A stretch of DNA of 64,000 bases from Actinocatenispora thailandica (lineage in GTDB: Bacteria; Actinomycetota; Actinomycetes; Mycobacteriales; Micromonosporaceae): the NCBI RefSeq assembly GCF_016865425.1, contig NZ_AP023355.1, positions 5,516,198-5,580,197 on the forward strand, read 5' to 3'. A model generated the notes under the pieces. It was not told where the DNA came from and did no database searches. It saw only the letters and a list, made by a program, of their open reading frames with translations. Below are positions 8,419-18,029 of the stretch, piece after piece. The position numbers and the translations under genes were made by a program. How positions within the stretch are numbered: the stretch's first letter is position 1; every line of letters starts with the position of its first letter.

Positions 8419-9852
8419 GTGACCGTCCAGTACCCCAGCACGTCACCGGTGCAGCCGCAAGCGACGAGCACCCCGCCGTCCGGCGCGCCGAAGCCGCGGC
8501 TGACCTTCCTCGGCTGCGGCTACCTCGGCTCGACCTACGCGGCGTGCTTCGCCGAGCTGGGCTACGAGGTGCTCGGCGTGGACATCGACGAGGCGAAGAT
8601 CGCCAAGCTGTCCGCCGGGGAGAACCCGATCCACGAGCCGGGCCTCGACGAGCTGCTCAAACACAACCTGGAGAGCGGCCGGCTCAAGTTCACCACCTCG
8701 TACGCGGAGGCGGCCGAGTTCGGCGACGTGCACTTCATCTGCGTCGACACGCCGCAGCGCGCCGACGGTGAGGCCGCCGACCTGTCGTACGTGGAGTCGG
8801 TCGTCACCACCCTGGCGCCGCACCTGACCCGCCGCACCCTGATCGTCGGCAAGTCCACCGTCCCGGTCGGTACCGCGAACTGGGTCGAGGAGCTGGCCTG
8901 CAAGCACGCGCCGGACGGGGTGGACGTGCAGATCGCCTGGAGCCCCGAGTTCCTGCGCGAGGGGTTCGCCTGCGAGGACGTGCTGCGCCCCAACCGGGTC
9001 GTGTTCGGGGTGAAGTCCGACTGGGCCCGCCAGATGCTGTACGCGTCGCACAAGGCGCTGTTCGAGCTGGCCGCCACCGAGGACCGCGAGGTGCCGGTCG
9101 TGGTCACCGACTACGCCACCGCCGAGCTGGTCAAGGTCGCCGCGAACGCGTTCCTCGCCACCAAGATCTCGTTCATCAACGCGATGGCCGAGGTGTGCGA
9201 GGCGGCCGGTGCCGACGTGACCCTGCTGGCCAAGTCGATCGGGTACGACTCCCGGATCGGCAACAAGTTCCTCCGCGCCGGGATCGGTTTCGGCGGCGGC
9301 TGCCTGCCCAAGGACATCCGCGCGTTCCAGGCCCGCGCCCAGGAGATCGGTGCCGGCGAGGCGCTGCGGTTCCTGCACGAGGTCGACCTGGTCAACCAGC
9401 GGCGCCGCAACCGGGTGCTGGCGCTCGCCGCGGACCTGCTCGACCGGCCGCTCGGGCCGGCCGGCCCGGACCTCGCCGGCGCCAAGATCGCGGTGCTCGG
9501 CGCCGCGTTCAAGCCGAACACCGACGACGTGCGCAACTCGCCCGGGCTGGCCGTGGCCAAGGCGCTGGCCAAGGCCAACGCGGAGATCGTCATCTACGAC
9601 CCGGAGGCGACGAAGAACGCGCACCGCGAGCTGCCCGACGTCGAGTACGTCACCTCGCTCACCGAGGCGGTCACCGGCGCCGACCTGACCTGCGTGGTCA
9701 CCGCGTGGGACGAGTTCCGCCGGGCCGACCCGCACGCGATCGGCGAGCTGGCCAACGCGCGCCGGATCATCGACGGGATGAACTGTCTCGACCACGCCTC
9801 GTGGATCGCCGCTGGCTGGGACTACCGCGGCATGGGGCGGCCGATCCTGTGA
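8419..9852 (+). CDS. UDP-glucose 6-dehydrogenase family protein
   Basis: 477 residues from a GTG start preceded by GCGGAG. After a Pro/Ser/Thr-rich tail comes the NAD-binding Rossmann motif TFLGCGYLGSTYAACFAELG. The central region has SPEFLREGFACEDVLRPNRVV, and the catalytic Cys sits in GIGFGGGCLPKDIRAF. The C-terminal UDP-binding domain contains LGAAFKPNTDDVRNSPGL. These are hallmarks of the UDP-glucose/GDP-mannose dehydrogenase family, which oxidises a nucleotide sugar to the uronic acid for cell-surface polymers. Substrate choice between UDP-glucose and UDP-ManNAc is not settled by sequence. Its stop overlaps the next gene's GTG by four bases, so the two are translationally coupled. Confidence 0.92.
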   Translation: MTVQYPSTSPVQPQATSTPPSGAPKPRLTFLGCGYLGSTYAACFAELGYEVLGVDIDEAKIAKLSAGENPIHEPGLDELLKHNLESGRLKFTTSYAEAAEFGDVHFICVDTPQRADGEAADLSYVESVVTTLAPHLTRRTLIVGKSTVPVGTANWVEELACKHAPDGVDVQIAWSPEFLREGFACEDVLRPNRVVFGVKSDWARQMLYASHKALFELAATEDREVPVVVTDYATAELVKVAANAFLATKISFINAMAEVCEAAGADVTLLAKSIGYDSRIGNKFLRAGIGFGGGCLPKDIRAFQARAQEIGAGEALRFLHEVDLVNQRRRNRVLALAADLLDRPLGPAGPDLAGAKIAVLGAAFKPNTDDVRNSPGLAVAKALAKANAEIVIYDPEATKNAHRELPDVEYVTSLTEAVTGADLTCVVTAWDEFRRADPHAIGELANARRIIDGMNCLDHASWIAAGWDYRGMGRPIL

Positions 9853-10262
9853 CCTCGCGGTACCAGGACCCCGCCACCATCGCCCGGGTGCTCGACCTGC
9901 GCACCTGGGCGGTGGTCGGGCTCACCGACAACCCGGCCCGCACCGCGTACCGGATCGCGCAGGTGCTGCTGGACCGCGGCAAGCACGTGATCGCCGTCAA
10001 CCCGCGCGGCGAGCCGGTGCTCGGCTGCCCGGGCGTCCGGACGCTGGCCGAGATCGACGAGCAGATCGACGTGGTGGACGTCTTCCGCCGCTCCGAGCAG
10101 GCCGGCGCGCACGTCGACGAGGCGATCGCCGCCGGCGCCACGGCGGTCTGGCTGCAGTTGGGCGTCGTCGACGAGGCGGCGGCCGACCGGGCCGCCGCAG
10201 CCGGCCTCGCCGTCGTGATGGACACCTGCCCGGCCATCGAATGGTCCCGCTCCGGGCAGTGA
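9849..10262 (+). CDS. CoA-binding domain protein (YccU-like)
   Basis: 137 residues beginning at a GTG that overlaps the upstream stop (GTGA). It is a single CoA-binding Rossmann domain: TWAVVGLTDNPARTAYRIAQ, then KHVIAVNPRGEPVLG, VVDVFRRSEQA and AVWLQLGVVDEAA, ending VVMDTCPAIEW. Family members are small cytosolic proteins of uncertain role; the Cys near the C-terminus is conserved in them. Coupled translation with the nucleotide-sugar dehydrogenase suggests co-expression but says little about function. Confidence 0.88.
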   Translation: MTSRYQDPATIARVLDLRTWAVVGLTDNPARTAYRIAQVLLDRGKHVIAVNPRGEPVLGCPGVRTLAEIDEQIDVVDVFRRSEQAGAHVDEAIAAGATAVWLQLGVVDEAAADRAAAAGLAVVMDTCPAIEWSRSGQ

Positions 10263-10380
10263 AGGCGCGGGGCCGCCCGGCTGGTTCGGCCCGGCCCTGA
10301 CCGGCGCAACCGCGGTTCGCCCTCCCCGTCCAAGCCGCCCACACCGGAATGAACACCGTCGTAGCCTGGTTGGTGGTTAC

Positions 10381-11154
10381 ATGCGGATGTTCGGCGGGCG
10401 GTCGCGGCCCAGGCTGATGCGGTTCGACGACGCGCTGGCGGCGCTGGGCGCGGACGGGGTGATGGAGCGTCGGGTCGCCGACGTGCCGCTCGCCCAGGTG
10501 GTCGGTACGGTCGACCGGCCGGACGACTTCGACCAGGAGTTTCGCCTGGTCAACGCCCACCTGCAGGGCCGCTGGCGGAGCCTGGCGCGGGCCATGGCGG
10601 CCGGCGTCGAACCGCCGCCGGTCGACCTCGTCCAGCTCGGCGAGCTGTACTTCGTGGCCGACGGCCACCACCGCGTCTCGGTGGCGCGCGAGCTGGGCCG
10701 GCTGGTGATCACCGCCCGGGTCCGCCGGATCTGCACCATCGCGTACGGGATGGCGTGCCTGCGCGCCGTGCACCTGGCGAGCAAGCGGGCCGAGCTGGAG
10801 TTCCTGCGGCGGGTCCCGCTGCCCGAACCGGTGCGCACCGACCTGTGGCTGGACACCCCGGCCGAATGGCTGCGGCTCGCCGACGCCGCCCAGGCGTGGG
10901 CGCTGGACCGTACCCTCGCCGGGCAGGCCCCCACCGACCGGGAGGAGCTGGCCGCGGACTGGTGGGCCGACGAGGTCGCGCCGGTCCTGGCGCGGCTGCG
11001 TACCGCCGGGCACGGTCTCGACCTGCGCGACGTCCAGCTGTACGCGACGGCGCTGGCGATCCGGGACCGCCGGGGCAGCACCGAGTGGCCGGCCGATCTC
11101 ACCGAGCTGTGGCCGCGCACCGCGGCACGACGCCGCACCGCGCTGCTGCGCTGA
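10381..11154 (+). CDS. ParB/Srx-fold domain protein
   Basis: A 257-residue protein. The centre reads GELYFVADGHHRVSVARELG, matching the ParB/sulfiredoxin (ParB N-terminal-like) nuclease or nucleotide-binding motif (DGHHR). There is no helix-turn-helix or dimer domain of true ParB, so a chromosome-partition role is not supported despite the common database name. The C-terminal half is Ala/Leu/Arg-rich and probably helical. It is transcribed alone; its ATG follows only a short leader. Confidence 0.75.
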   Translation: MRMFGGRSRPRLMRFDDALAALGADGVMERRVADVPLAQVVGTVDRPDDFDQEFRLVNAHLQGRWRSLARAMAAGVEPPPVDLVQLGELYFVADGHHRVSVARELGRLVITARVRRICTIAYGMACLRAVHLASKRAELEFLRRVPLPEPVRTDLWLDTPAEWLRLADAAQAWALDRTLAGQAPTDREELAADWWADEVAPVLARLRTAGHGLDLRDVQLYATALAIRDRRGSTEWPADLTELWPRTAARRRTALLR

Positions 11155-11224
11155 GCCCGCCGTTCCGGACCCGCCGCGCCCGCCCGTTGCGGCGCCACGA
11201 TGCCGGCAGCCCGGCGTCCGATGT

Positions 11225-11734
11225 TCAGGCGCGCAGGCGTTCCTGCAGCTTGGCGTCCTTGTCGGCGACCATCCGCTCCAGGTCACGCTGGAACGCGACG
11301 ATCCGGTCGCGCAGCCCGGCGTCGGAGGCGGCGAGGATGCGCACCGCGAGCAGCCCCGCGTTCCGGGCGCCGCCGACCGAGACCGTCGCGACCGGGATGC
11401 CGGCCGGCATCTGCACGATCGACAGCAGCGAGTCGAGGCCGTCCAGGTGCTTGAGCGGCACCGGTACGCCGATCACCGGCAGCGCCGTGGCCGAGGCGAC
11501 CATGCCCGGCAGGTGCGCCGCGCCGCCGGCACCGGCGATGATCACCCGCAGGCCACGGTCGGCCGCCTGTCGCGCGTAGTCGAGCATCAGCGCCGGGGTG
11601 CGGTGCGCCGACACCACCCGCACCTCGAAGTCGACGTCGAACTCGGTGAGCGCGTCGGTGGCCGCCTGCATCGTCGGCCAGTCCGAGTCGCTGCCCATGA
11701 TCACGCCGACCGTGGGTGCCGCCTGCTCCGCCAC
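11225..11734 (-). CDS. purE: N5-carboxyaminoimidazole ribonucleotide mutase
   Basis: Catalyses the rearrangement of N5-CAIR to CAIR in purine synthesis. Signatures: [14 protein letters not shown] (phosphate loop), VVSAHRTP with the catalytic His, and [15 protein letters not shown]. The GTG at 11734 is chosen because AGGAGAGG lies seven bases upstream, giving about 169 residues, the normal PurE size. It follows purK on the same strand after a 92-base gap, the usual actinobacterial purK-purE order. Confidence 0.95.
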   Translation of the reverse strand: MAEQAAPTVGVIMGSDSDWPTMQAATDALTEFDVDFEVRVVSAHRTPALMLDYARQAADRGLRVIIAGAGGAAHLPGMVASATALPVIGVPVPLKHLDGLDSLLSIVQMPAGIPVATVSVGGARNAGLLAVRILAASDAGLRDRIVAFQRDLERMVADKDAKLQERLRA

Positions 11735-11826
11735 GAGTACCTCTCCTGTCGTCGATCGGTGGCCCCGGCGGCCGGTTCCGGCGTCACCGCGGCCGGCCGC
11801 CGTCACGCCGCTGCGCTACCGGGGTT

Positions 11827-13005
11827 TCAGCCGCCGTCGCGGATCCAGGCCGCGGCGCGGGCCGCCCGGTCGCGTACCGCGGCCAGGTCGTCGCCGAGCA
11901 CCGTGACGTGCCCGATCTTGCGGCCCGGCCGTACCTGCTTGCCGTACAGGTGGACCTTCGCGTCCGGCAGCTCGGCCATCAGGTGATGCAGCCGCTCGTC
12001 GATGCCCATCCCGCCCGGCTGGCCGCCGAGCACGTTGGCCATCACCACCCACGGCGCGGTCAGCCCGGTGGCACCCAGCGGGTAGTCCAGTACCGCCCGC
12101 AGGTGCTGCTCGAACTGCGAGGTACGGGCACCCTCGATGGTCCAGTGCGCCGAGTTGTGCGGTCGCATCGCCAGCTCGTTGACCACCAGCCCGGCGTCGG
12201 CCGCCCCGTCCGAACCCGGGTCGGTCTCGAACAGCTCGACCGCGAGCACGCCGACCACGCCGAGCTCGTTGGCGATCCGGATGGCCAGCTGCTGTGCCTC
12301 GATCGCGCGCGGCTCGGGCAGCCCCGGCGCCGGTGCGATCACCTCCACGCAGATCCCGTCCACCTGCACGGTCTCCACCACCGGGTACGCGGCGACCTGC
12401 CCGAACGGCGACCGGGCCACCACCGCGGCGATCTCCCGGCGCAGCGCGACCCGCTCCTCCACGATCAGCGGGGTACCGGCCGCGCGCAGCTCGGTGACCA
12501 GCCGCTGCCCCTCGTCGGCCGAGCCGACCAGCCAGACGCCCTTCCCGTCGTACCCACCGCGGGCCGCCTTGAGCACCACCGGCCAGCTCCCGGCGGCGAA
12601 GTCCAGCAGGTCCTGCGGGGTGTCGACCGGCGCCCAGCGCGGGCACGGTGCGCCGAGCTTGCTCAGCCGCTCCCGCATCACCTGCTTGTCCTGCGCGCAG
12701 ATCAACGCGTCCGGGCCGGGGAACACCTTGTACCCCTCGGCGAGCAGGGCGCGGATGTGCTCGCCCGGCACGTGCTCGTGGTCGAAGGTGACCACGTCGG
12801 CGCCGGCGGCCAGCTCGCGCAGCGCGGCCAGGTCGGTGTGCGACCCGACCAGGACGTCGCTGGCGACGAGCGCGGCGCCGTCGTCGGCGTTCGCGGCGAG
12901 GATCCGCAGGGACTGGCCGAGGGCGATCGCGGCCTGGTGGGTCATCCGGGCGAGCTGCCCGGCGCCGACCATGCCGACCACGGGGAGGTTGGTGCGCGTG
13001 TCCAT
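11827..13005 (-). CDS. purK: 5-(carboxyamino)imidazole ribonucleotide synthase
   Basis: 392 residues from the ATG at 13005. An ATP-grasp enzyme that makes N5-CAIR from AIR, bicarbonate and ATP, the substrate for PurE. The N-terminus VVGMVGAGQLARMTHQAAI is characteristic. ATP-grasp elements include PVVLKAARGGYDGKGVWLV and LIVEERVALRREIAAVVARS, and the metal/phosphate site is in VNELAMRPHNSAHWTIEG. The open frame continues far upstream, but the PurK alignment clearly begins at this methionine. Confidence 0.95.
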   Translation of the reverse strand: MDTRTNLPVVGMVGAGQLARMTHQAAIALGQSLRILAANADDGAALVASDVLVGSHTDLAALRELAAGADVVTFDHEHVPGEHIRALLAEGYKVFPGPDALICAQDKQVMRERLSKLGAPCPRWAPVDTPQDLLDFAAGSWPVVLKAARGGYDGKGVWLVGSADEGQRLVTELRAAGTPLIVEERVALRREIAAVVARSPFGQVAAYPVVETVQVDGICVEVIAPAPGLPEPRAIEAQQLAIRIANELGVVGVLAVELFETDPGSDGAADAGLVVNELAMRPHNSAHWTIEGARTSQFEQHLRAVLDYPLGATGLTAPWVVMANVLGGQPGGMGIDERLHHLMAELPDAKVHLYGKQVRPGRKIGHVTVLGDDLAAVRDRAARAAAWIRDGG

Positions 13006-13157
13006 CGGCGCCCAGCCTATGGGCCGCGCCGTACGCACCGGTCGGCGGCTCCGCCCGGGCGCCGGGTATGTCCCCGGCTCCACCCCGGGGTACGGATCGG
13101 CGCCCGGTTCGCGCGGCCCGCCCGCCGCCGGGTGCGCGGCAGGCCGGGCGCGGCACT

Positions 13158-13199
13158 CGGGTGGTGTGGGGCGGCCCCGTGACCGTCCCACACCACCCG
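13158..13199 (-). terminator. Strong terminator hairpin
   Basis: A 17-bp stem (13158-13174 with 13183-13199; a single G-T pair) and an 8-base loop, 25 bases past the stop of the minus-strand gene ending at 13224 and upstream of purK. It separates that gene's transcript from purK-purE. Confidence 0.75.
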
Positions 13200-13223
13200 C
13201 CCCACCCCCGGGGCCGGGCAACG

Positions 13224-14072
13224 TCATTCGCCCAGCCGGGTCAGCAGCCCGGCCAGGCCACCGATTCGCTCGGGCAGGTCGGCGGTGTGCACCTGGACCG
13301 GGGCGATGCCGGGCCGGCCGGCCAGTACGTCGCGCAGCCGGTGCACCGGGTCGGGCAGCCGCCGGTCCACGATCGCGACCGCACGGTCCGGCGCGACCGC
13401 GGCGAGCGTCTCGCCGCCCGGGAACGCCGCCCGCAGCGCCTCGGCGACCGCGACCCGGCGCAGCAGCAGCCGCCAGCCGGGCCGCCCGTCCGGCCGGTCC
13501 GGCGCATCCAGCGTGACCAGCACCAGCCGGTACCGGTCCGGGACCGGCTCGCCGGTCTGCTCGCTGGCGCGGTACAGCTCGGTCAGCCGGGCCCGCAGGT
13601 AGCCGCGGCTGGCCAGTTCGGTGATCGGATCGACGCAGCCGGCGTCGGCCACCACCCGCAGCCACACGTCCGCCCACGACTCCACGAACGCCCGTACCGC
13701 CGGCAGCGGTGGTGTGCCGACCGGCAGCGTGCGGTAGAGCGCCGCGAGGTCGTCGAGCGCCTCGGCGAGGCCGACCCCGGCCTCGGCGCGCGCCTGCCCG
13801 AGCCCGGCGCAGGCCGGTACCGCGGCGCCGACCCGTCCCGCGCCGTCCGGGATCGGGGCCCTCCCGGCGCCGGGGGTGAACGTCGTGCTGGCCCGGCTCA
13901 GCGCCGCGGCCAGCACGTCGACCTCCGGTACCCACCAGTCGTGCGGGCGGCTCCAGCCGGCCGCGACGGACTCCCGACGCCAGGTCTGGCGGATCTGCTC
14001 CAGGTTGCGCCCGTAACTCCAGTTGCCCGGCACCCCGGGCACGCTGGTCAACCTGCGGTGGCTGCCTGCCAC
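13224..14072 (-). CDS. Hypothetical protein, GGDEF-like domain fold possible
   Basis: About 282 residues from a GTG at 14072 preceded by GGGAG. The N-terminal half is Ala-rich and helical (EQIRQTWRRESVAAG). The C-terminal half contains DPITELASRGYLRARLTELY, which recalls the start of GGDEF domains (DPLTGLxNRxxLxxRL). The later RYRLVLVTLDAPD and PGGETLAAVAPDRAVAIV resemble the following strands. The GG(D/E)EF active-site motif itself is replaced, so diguanylate cyclase activity is unlikely. It sits between purK and the sigma factor gene, divergent from the latter. Confidence 0.6.
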   Translation of the reverse strand: MAGSHRRLTSVPGVPGNWSYGRNLEQIRQTWRRESVAAGWSRPHDWWVPEVDVLAAALSRASTTFTPGAGRAPIPDGAGRVGAAVPACAGLGQARAEAGVGLAEALDDLAALYRTLPVGTPPLPAVRAFVESWADVWLRVVADAGCVDPITELASRGYLRARLTELYRASEQTGEPVPDRYRLVLVTLDAPDRPDGRPGWRLLLRRVAVAEALRAAFPGGETLAAVAPDRAVAIVDRRLPDPVHRLRDVLAGRPGIAPVQVHTADLPERIGGLAGLLTRLGE

Positions 14073-14285
14073 ACCGTCTCCCTCGTCTACGGCACCTGTG
14101 GGGGCCGGACACGACGCTGCCGGCACCTGCCGGACGGCAGCCCCCACCGCAGCGCGCGTGACCCCGATGGAGTGACGCGGCAGCGCAAGGATCATGACGC
14201 GGATTTGACAGAGATTTTGGGACTGTCGACACGCAACGGCGCAGATGGTGCGTGACTGCGCCGTCACCAAGATCGAGCTGGTCCG

Positions 14286-14313
14286 TTGAACCGGTAAGCG
14301 TGTTTTGTCGGTC
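14286..14313 (+). promoter_or_regulatory. Possible ECF-type promoter upstream of the sigma factor gene
   Basis: TTGAACC, 16 bases, then CGGTC, placed 33 bases before the ATG of the ECF sigma gene. The shape (a -35 with AAC and a short GC-rich -10) resembles promoters read by ECF sigma factors and would fit autoregulation. Inference only; a TTGACA at 14205-14210 lacks a convincing -10. Confidence 0.3.
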
Positions 14314-14345
14314 AACGCACCGCTCCCACCAGAGAACGGCACGTA

Positions 14346-17031
14346 ATGACTACCTCACCCGATCCGGGGTCGACCGCGTCGGCCGCGGTCGAACGCAGCG
14401 ACGCCGAACTGATCGCGGCCACCCGCGACGGGGACGCGGTCGCGTTCGGCCTGCTGTACCTGCGCCACGTCGACGCCGCCCAGCGCCTCGCCCGAACGCT
14501 GGTCCGGGACTCCTCGGCGGTCGACGACCTGGTCGCCGAGGCGTTCGCGAAGGTGCTGTCGACGCTGCGGGCCGGGCACGGCCCGACCGAGGCGTTCCGC
14601 GCCTACCTGCTGACCAGCCTGCGCAACCTGTTCTACGACCAGGTGCGCCGGGACCGGCGGCTGACCGTCACCGACGACATCGGGAAGTACGAGACGGGCG
14701 TTCCGTTCACCGACACCGCCAGCGAGGGGCTGGAACGCAGCCTCGCCGCCCGCGCGTTCCGCCGGTTGCCGGAACGCTGGCAGACGGTGCTGTGGCACAC
14801 CGAGATCGAGGGCGAGAGCCCGGCCGACGTGGCGCCGCTGCTCGGGCTGACCGCGAACGGCGTCTCCGCCCTCGCGTACCGGGCCCGGGAACGCCTCAAG
14901 CAGATGTACCTGCAGGAACACATCGCCGGGGAGACCGACACCGCCTGCCGCTGGGCGGCCGAACGGCTCGGTACCCGGGTCCGGGACGGGCTGTCCCGGC
15001 GCGAGCGGCACAAGGTCGACGAGCACCTCGCCGCCTGCGCCAAGTGCACCCTGCTCTACACCGAACTGGGCGAGATCAACTCCGGCCTGCGCGAGCTGAT
15101 CGCCCCGGTCATCGCCGGTACGACCTGGTCGGCCTATCTCGGCCTGGGCAGCGCCGGCAAGGCCGCCGCGGTCGCCGGCACCGGCGTCGTCGTGTGGTTC
15201 CAGCACGCCTGGCACGGCGTGCTGCTCTGGCTCAAGGGCCTGTGGACGAAGATCGGCCCGCGCAACGCCGCGATCGGTGGCGGCGCCGCGGTCGCCGTCG
15301 CCGTGGTCATCGGCCTGCTGCTCACCTCCGGCTCGGCGCCCCGCCGTCGCACCGGCCGCGCGCCGCCGGCTCGCAGCCCGCCGCGCCGCCCGGCGCCCCG
15401 CCCGGCGGTCAGCCGCCAGCAAGCCAGCCGCCGGGGCGCCGCCGGCCACCCAGCACCCGACCGCCGGGCCCACCACCACGCAGCACCACCCGGCGCCGCC
15501 GACGAAGCACCAGCCGGCGCCGGCGCAGCCGCCGTACCGGGTGACGCCGCCGAAGCTGAGCACCGGCACGCTGTCGGTCGGCGACACCAACTCGGCACTG
15601 CCGATCACGATCAGCAACCCGGCCGGCGGTGGGGGCGGCGGCGACGGCGAGGGGCTGATCCCGCTCGCCGACCCGACCGCGGCACCCAGCGGCACCGCCA
15701 CACCGCATCCCGCCGACCCGGCGACACCGCATCCGGCGCCCGGCCCACCGCTGCCCACCACGGCCCCGACCGGAAGCACGGTGGCGCCCGCACAACGACC
15801 GGCCGGCGGGTACGACACCCCCGGCGGCACGCCGTCGGCCAGCGCCTCGCCGTCGGCGTCGGCGTCGCCCAGCCCGTCCCCGGCCGGGAAACTGACCGTG
15901 ACCATCACGCTGCCGTCGCCGATGACCGCCGGCAGCACCGGCTCGGCCGGCAACGGCTGGGACTGCACCGGAGCCGAGGCCACCATCACCTGCACCCACG
16001 CGCTGCTGCCGGCCGGCGCCAGCAGCACCCTGAAACCCCACGTCGACGTCGGTTCGGTGGCCGGGTTCCAGCCGGTCCGGGTGCGGGTGGCGGTGCCGGG
16101 CCAGGCCGTGTCGGAGCGCTTCCCGGTGGTGGTCGCGCCGCAGCAGATGCGCACCGTGTACGCGGCGACCGGGCGGGCACAGCTGGTGTCGGCCGGCAAC
16201 ACGCTGATCCGCGGTACCGCCAGCCGCGGCATCGGGATCCTGCCGATCCCGCTGCCCATCGGGCATCGCGGCCCGTGCGCGATCAACGACGAGTGCTCGG
16301 TCGTGCCCTACCACGGGGACGGCGGTGCGTACGCGGCCAGTTCCGGTGCCCGCAGCCGGGCCCGGCTGAGCCTGCCGGCCGGCGCGCACGTCTCGTACGC
16401 GCGGCTGACCTGGGCCGGTCGCGGCAGCAAGGGCTCGCTGCCGGCCGCGGTCCGGCTGGTCGACCCGTCCGGCGGGACGCACGGGATCACCGGAGCGGCC
16501 ACCACCCTCACCGCGGGACGCCAGTACAGCGCGGACGTCACCTCGCTGATCGCCAACGGTGGCGGCGGTACCTGGACGTTCGCCGCCGACGACCTGTTCA
16601 CCGGTACCGCCGTCGGCGGCGTGTTCGACGGCTGGAGCCTGCAGGTGGTGGTCACCCTGCCGAGCGGCCCGGAGCGCAACGTCGCGGTGTTCGACGGCGC
16701 CCAGCAGGTCGGGCAGCAGCTCGTCGCGCGGCTCGGCGCCGGCACCGCAGGTACCGCCCAGGTCGGTTCGACGCTGTGGGACGGCGACCGCCGGCAGGGC
16801 AACCAGCTCGGCGACGACACCCTGCGCCTCGGCTCCAGCACCGTCTCCGACGTCGGGCACAGCGCGTCGGCCAGCGCACCGGAGTCGGCCGCCGACCCGA
16901 ACTGGAACCTGCTCGGTACCGACGTCGCCACCCGCTCCGCGCCGGTGGCCGGCGACGGCGAACTGACCTTCAGCACCGGCCAGGACAAGTTCTACGTCGG
17001 CGCCCTGGCCATCGCCGGGCCGGTCAGCTGA
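14346..17031 (+). CDS. ECF sigma factor fused to zinc finger, TM helix and extracellular domain (frame broken in linker)
   Basis: The reading frame from the ATG at 14346 encodes sigma region 2 (AFGLLYLRHVDAAQRLARTL...AYLLTSLRNLFYDQVRRDRR), region 4 (RLPERWQTVLWHTEIEGES), an anti-sigma zinc finger (HLAACAKC) and a TM helix (AAVAVAVVIGLLLTSGSA) up to about 15340. A Pro/Ala linker then continues in a second frame (PPSHRPRAAGSQPAAPPG...), and from about 15437 in a third frame to the stop at 17031. That last part reads APPATQHPTAG..., an Asp/Gly/Ser-rich extracellular region with beta-rich repeats (TVTITLPSPMTAGS, VSYARLTWAGRG). Both shifts fall at CCCC (15339-15342) and GGGG (15433-15436). One extra base at each would give a single protein of about 890 residues resembling ECF groups with membrane-anchored C-terminal extensions. 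Either sequencing errors or a real split gene. Confidence 0.75.
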
Positions 17032-17369
17032 CCGGCCGGCCCGGCTGATCCGCAGCCCGGCACCCGGCACTGGTGAACCGGGGCCGGGTGCCGCCGCCGA
17101 GCGGCGCCGTCACCGCCGGCCACCGGTCACCGCAGCTGGCCGGGTGCGCCGACCCGCCGGGGGCTCCCCCGCCGGCACGGCCAGCCAGTCGGCTGCGCCG
17201 GCCCGCCGACGCGGGCAGAGCCGGGAAGACGCCCCCAGGGTAGTCAACACGACACCCAGGGCGATACTTCCTGGCGGATCGGCCGGCCGGGTGAACCGCA
17301 CCGGGACGTGCCGGCGGGATTCTCGTGCTCACGGCGGGGCGGCCCCGGCCGGTCGGTACTCTCGGCCGG
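17032..17369. other. 338-bp intergenic region before GtrA gene
   Basis: Contains the terminator of the sigma factor gene (17058-17093) and then GC-rich sequence with several short inverted repeats but no supported gene. The GtrA promoter is presumably in its right half; no clear consensus was seen. Confidence 0.5.
17058..17093 (+). terminator. Terminator hairpin after the ECF sigma fusion gene
   Basis: CGGCACCCGGC / GCCGGGTGCCG, a perfect 11-bp stem with a 14-base loop, 27 bases past the stop. No T tract. Confidence 0.65.
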
Positions 17370-17936
17370 GTGGCGGAGTCGCGAGCGGAGGGCGCGGCAG
17401 CAGCCCCGGCGATGGGTGGGCTGCGCGGGCTGTATGCCCGGTTCCGCCAGCTGATCCACGAGGTCGCCAAGTTCGGCGTCGTGGGCGGGGTCAACTTCTT
17501 CGTCGACATCGGCCTCTACAACGTCTGCGAGTCGCTGCTCGGGCTGGGCCCGCTGACCTCCAAGACGATCTCGGTGACCGTGGCGGCCACCCTCGCGTTC
17601 GTCGGCAACCGGTACTGGACGTGGCGCAACCGGCCGCGCACCAACCTGGCCCGCGAGTACTTCCTCTACTTCGTGATGAACGCGGTCGGCCTGCTGATCT
17701 CCCTGCTGTGCCTGGGCTTCAGCTACTACGTCCTCGGCGAGCAGTGGCCGGCGGTGTTCCGGACCACGCTGGCGAACAACATCTCCGGTTCGATCGTGGG
17801 TACCGCGCTGGGTACGCTGTTCCGGTTCTTCGCCTACCGCAAGTGGGTGTTCCTACCGGCCCACGACCCGGGCGTCGACCCGGCGACCGGCCTGCCGGAG
17901 CCGGCCGACGGCGAGCACGGAAGCCAGCCCGAATAG
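17370..17936 (+). CDS. GtrA-family membrane protein
   Basis: 188 residues from a GTG at 17370, with a GTG at 17325 as alternative. It has four TM helices in GtrA arrangement: FGVVGGVNFFVDIGLYNVC, ISVTVAATLAFVGNRYWTWR, YFLYFVMNAVGLLISLLC, and a last helix followed by the family's closing FFAYRKWVF. GtrA-like proteins are thought to move polyprenyl-linked sugars across the membrane or to bind them. In actinobacteria this gene sits beside purK (as Rv3277 in Mycobacterium tuberculosis), consistent with the local order here. Confidence 0.9.
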   Translation: MAESRAEGAAAAPAMGGLRGLYARFRQLIHEVAKFGVVGGVNFFVDIGLYNVCESLLGLGPLTSKTISVTVAATLAFVGNRYWTWRNRPRTNLAREYFLYFVMNAVGLLISLLCLGFSYYVLGEQWPAVFRTTLANNISGSIVGTALGTLFRFFAYRKWVFLPAHDPGVDPATGLPEPADGEHGSQPE

Positions 17937-18029
17937 CGACCAGGAACCGACCGACGCCGAGCGGGCCGACCAGCCCGGTCGGCGGCCGGCCGAGGGCCGG
18001 TCGCGCCGAGTCGCAAGCCCGGAGTAGCA

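Noticed and set aside
10270-10292. Hairpin GGGCCG/CGGCCC after the CoA-binding gene
   Set aside because: Only 6 bp with an 11-base loop in DNA where such stems are frequent by chance; not listed as a terminator.
14355-16286. Long minus-strand frames opposite the sigma factor gene
   Set aside because: Shadow of the high-GC sigma-ectodomain gene; the plus-strand frames carry the recognisable domains.
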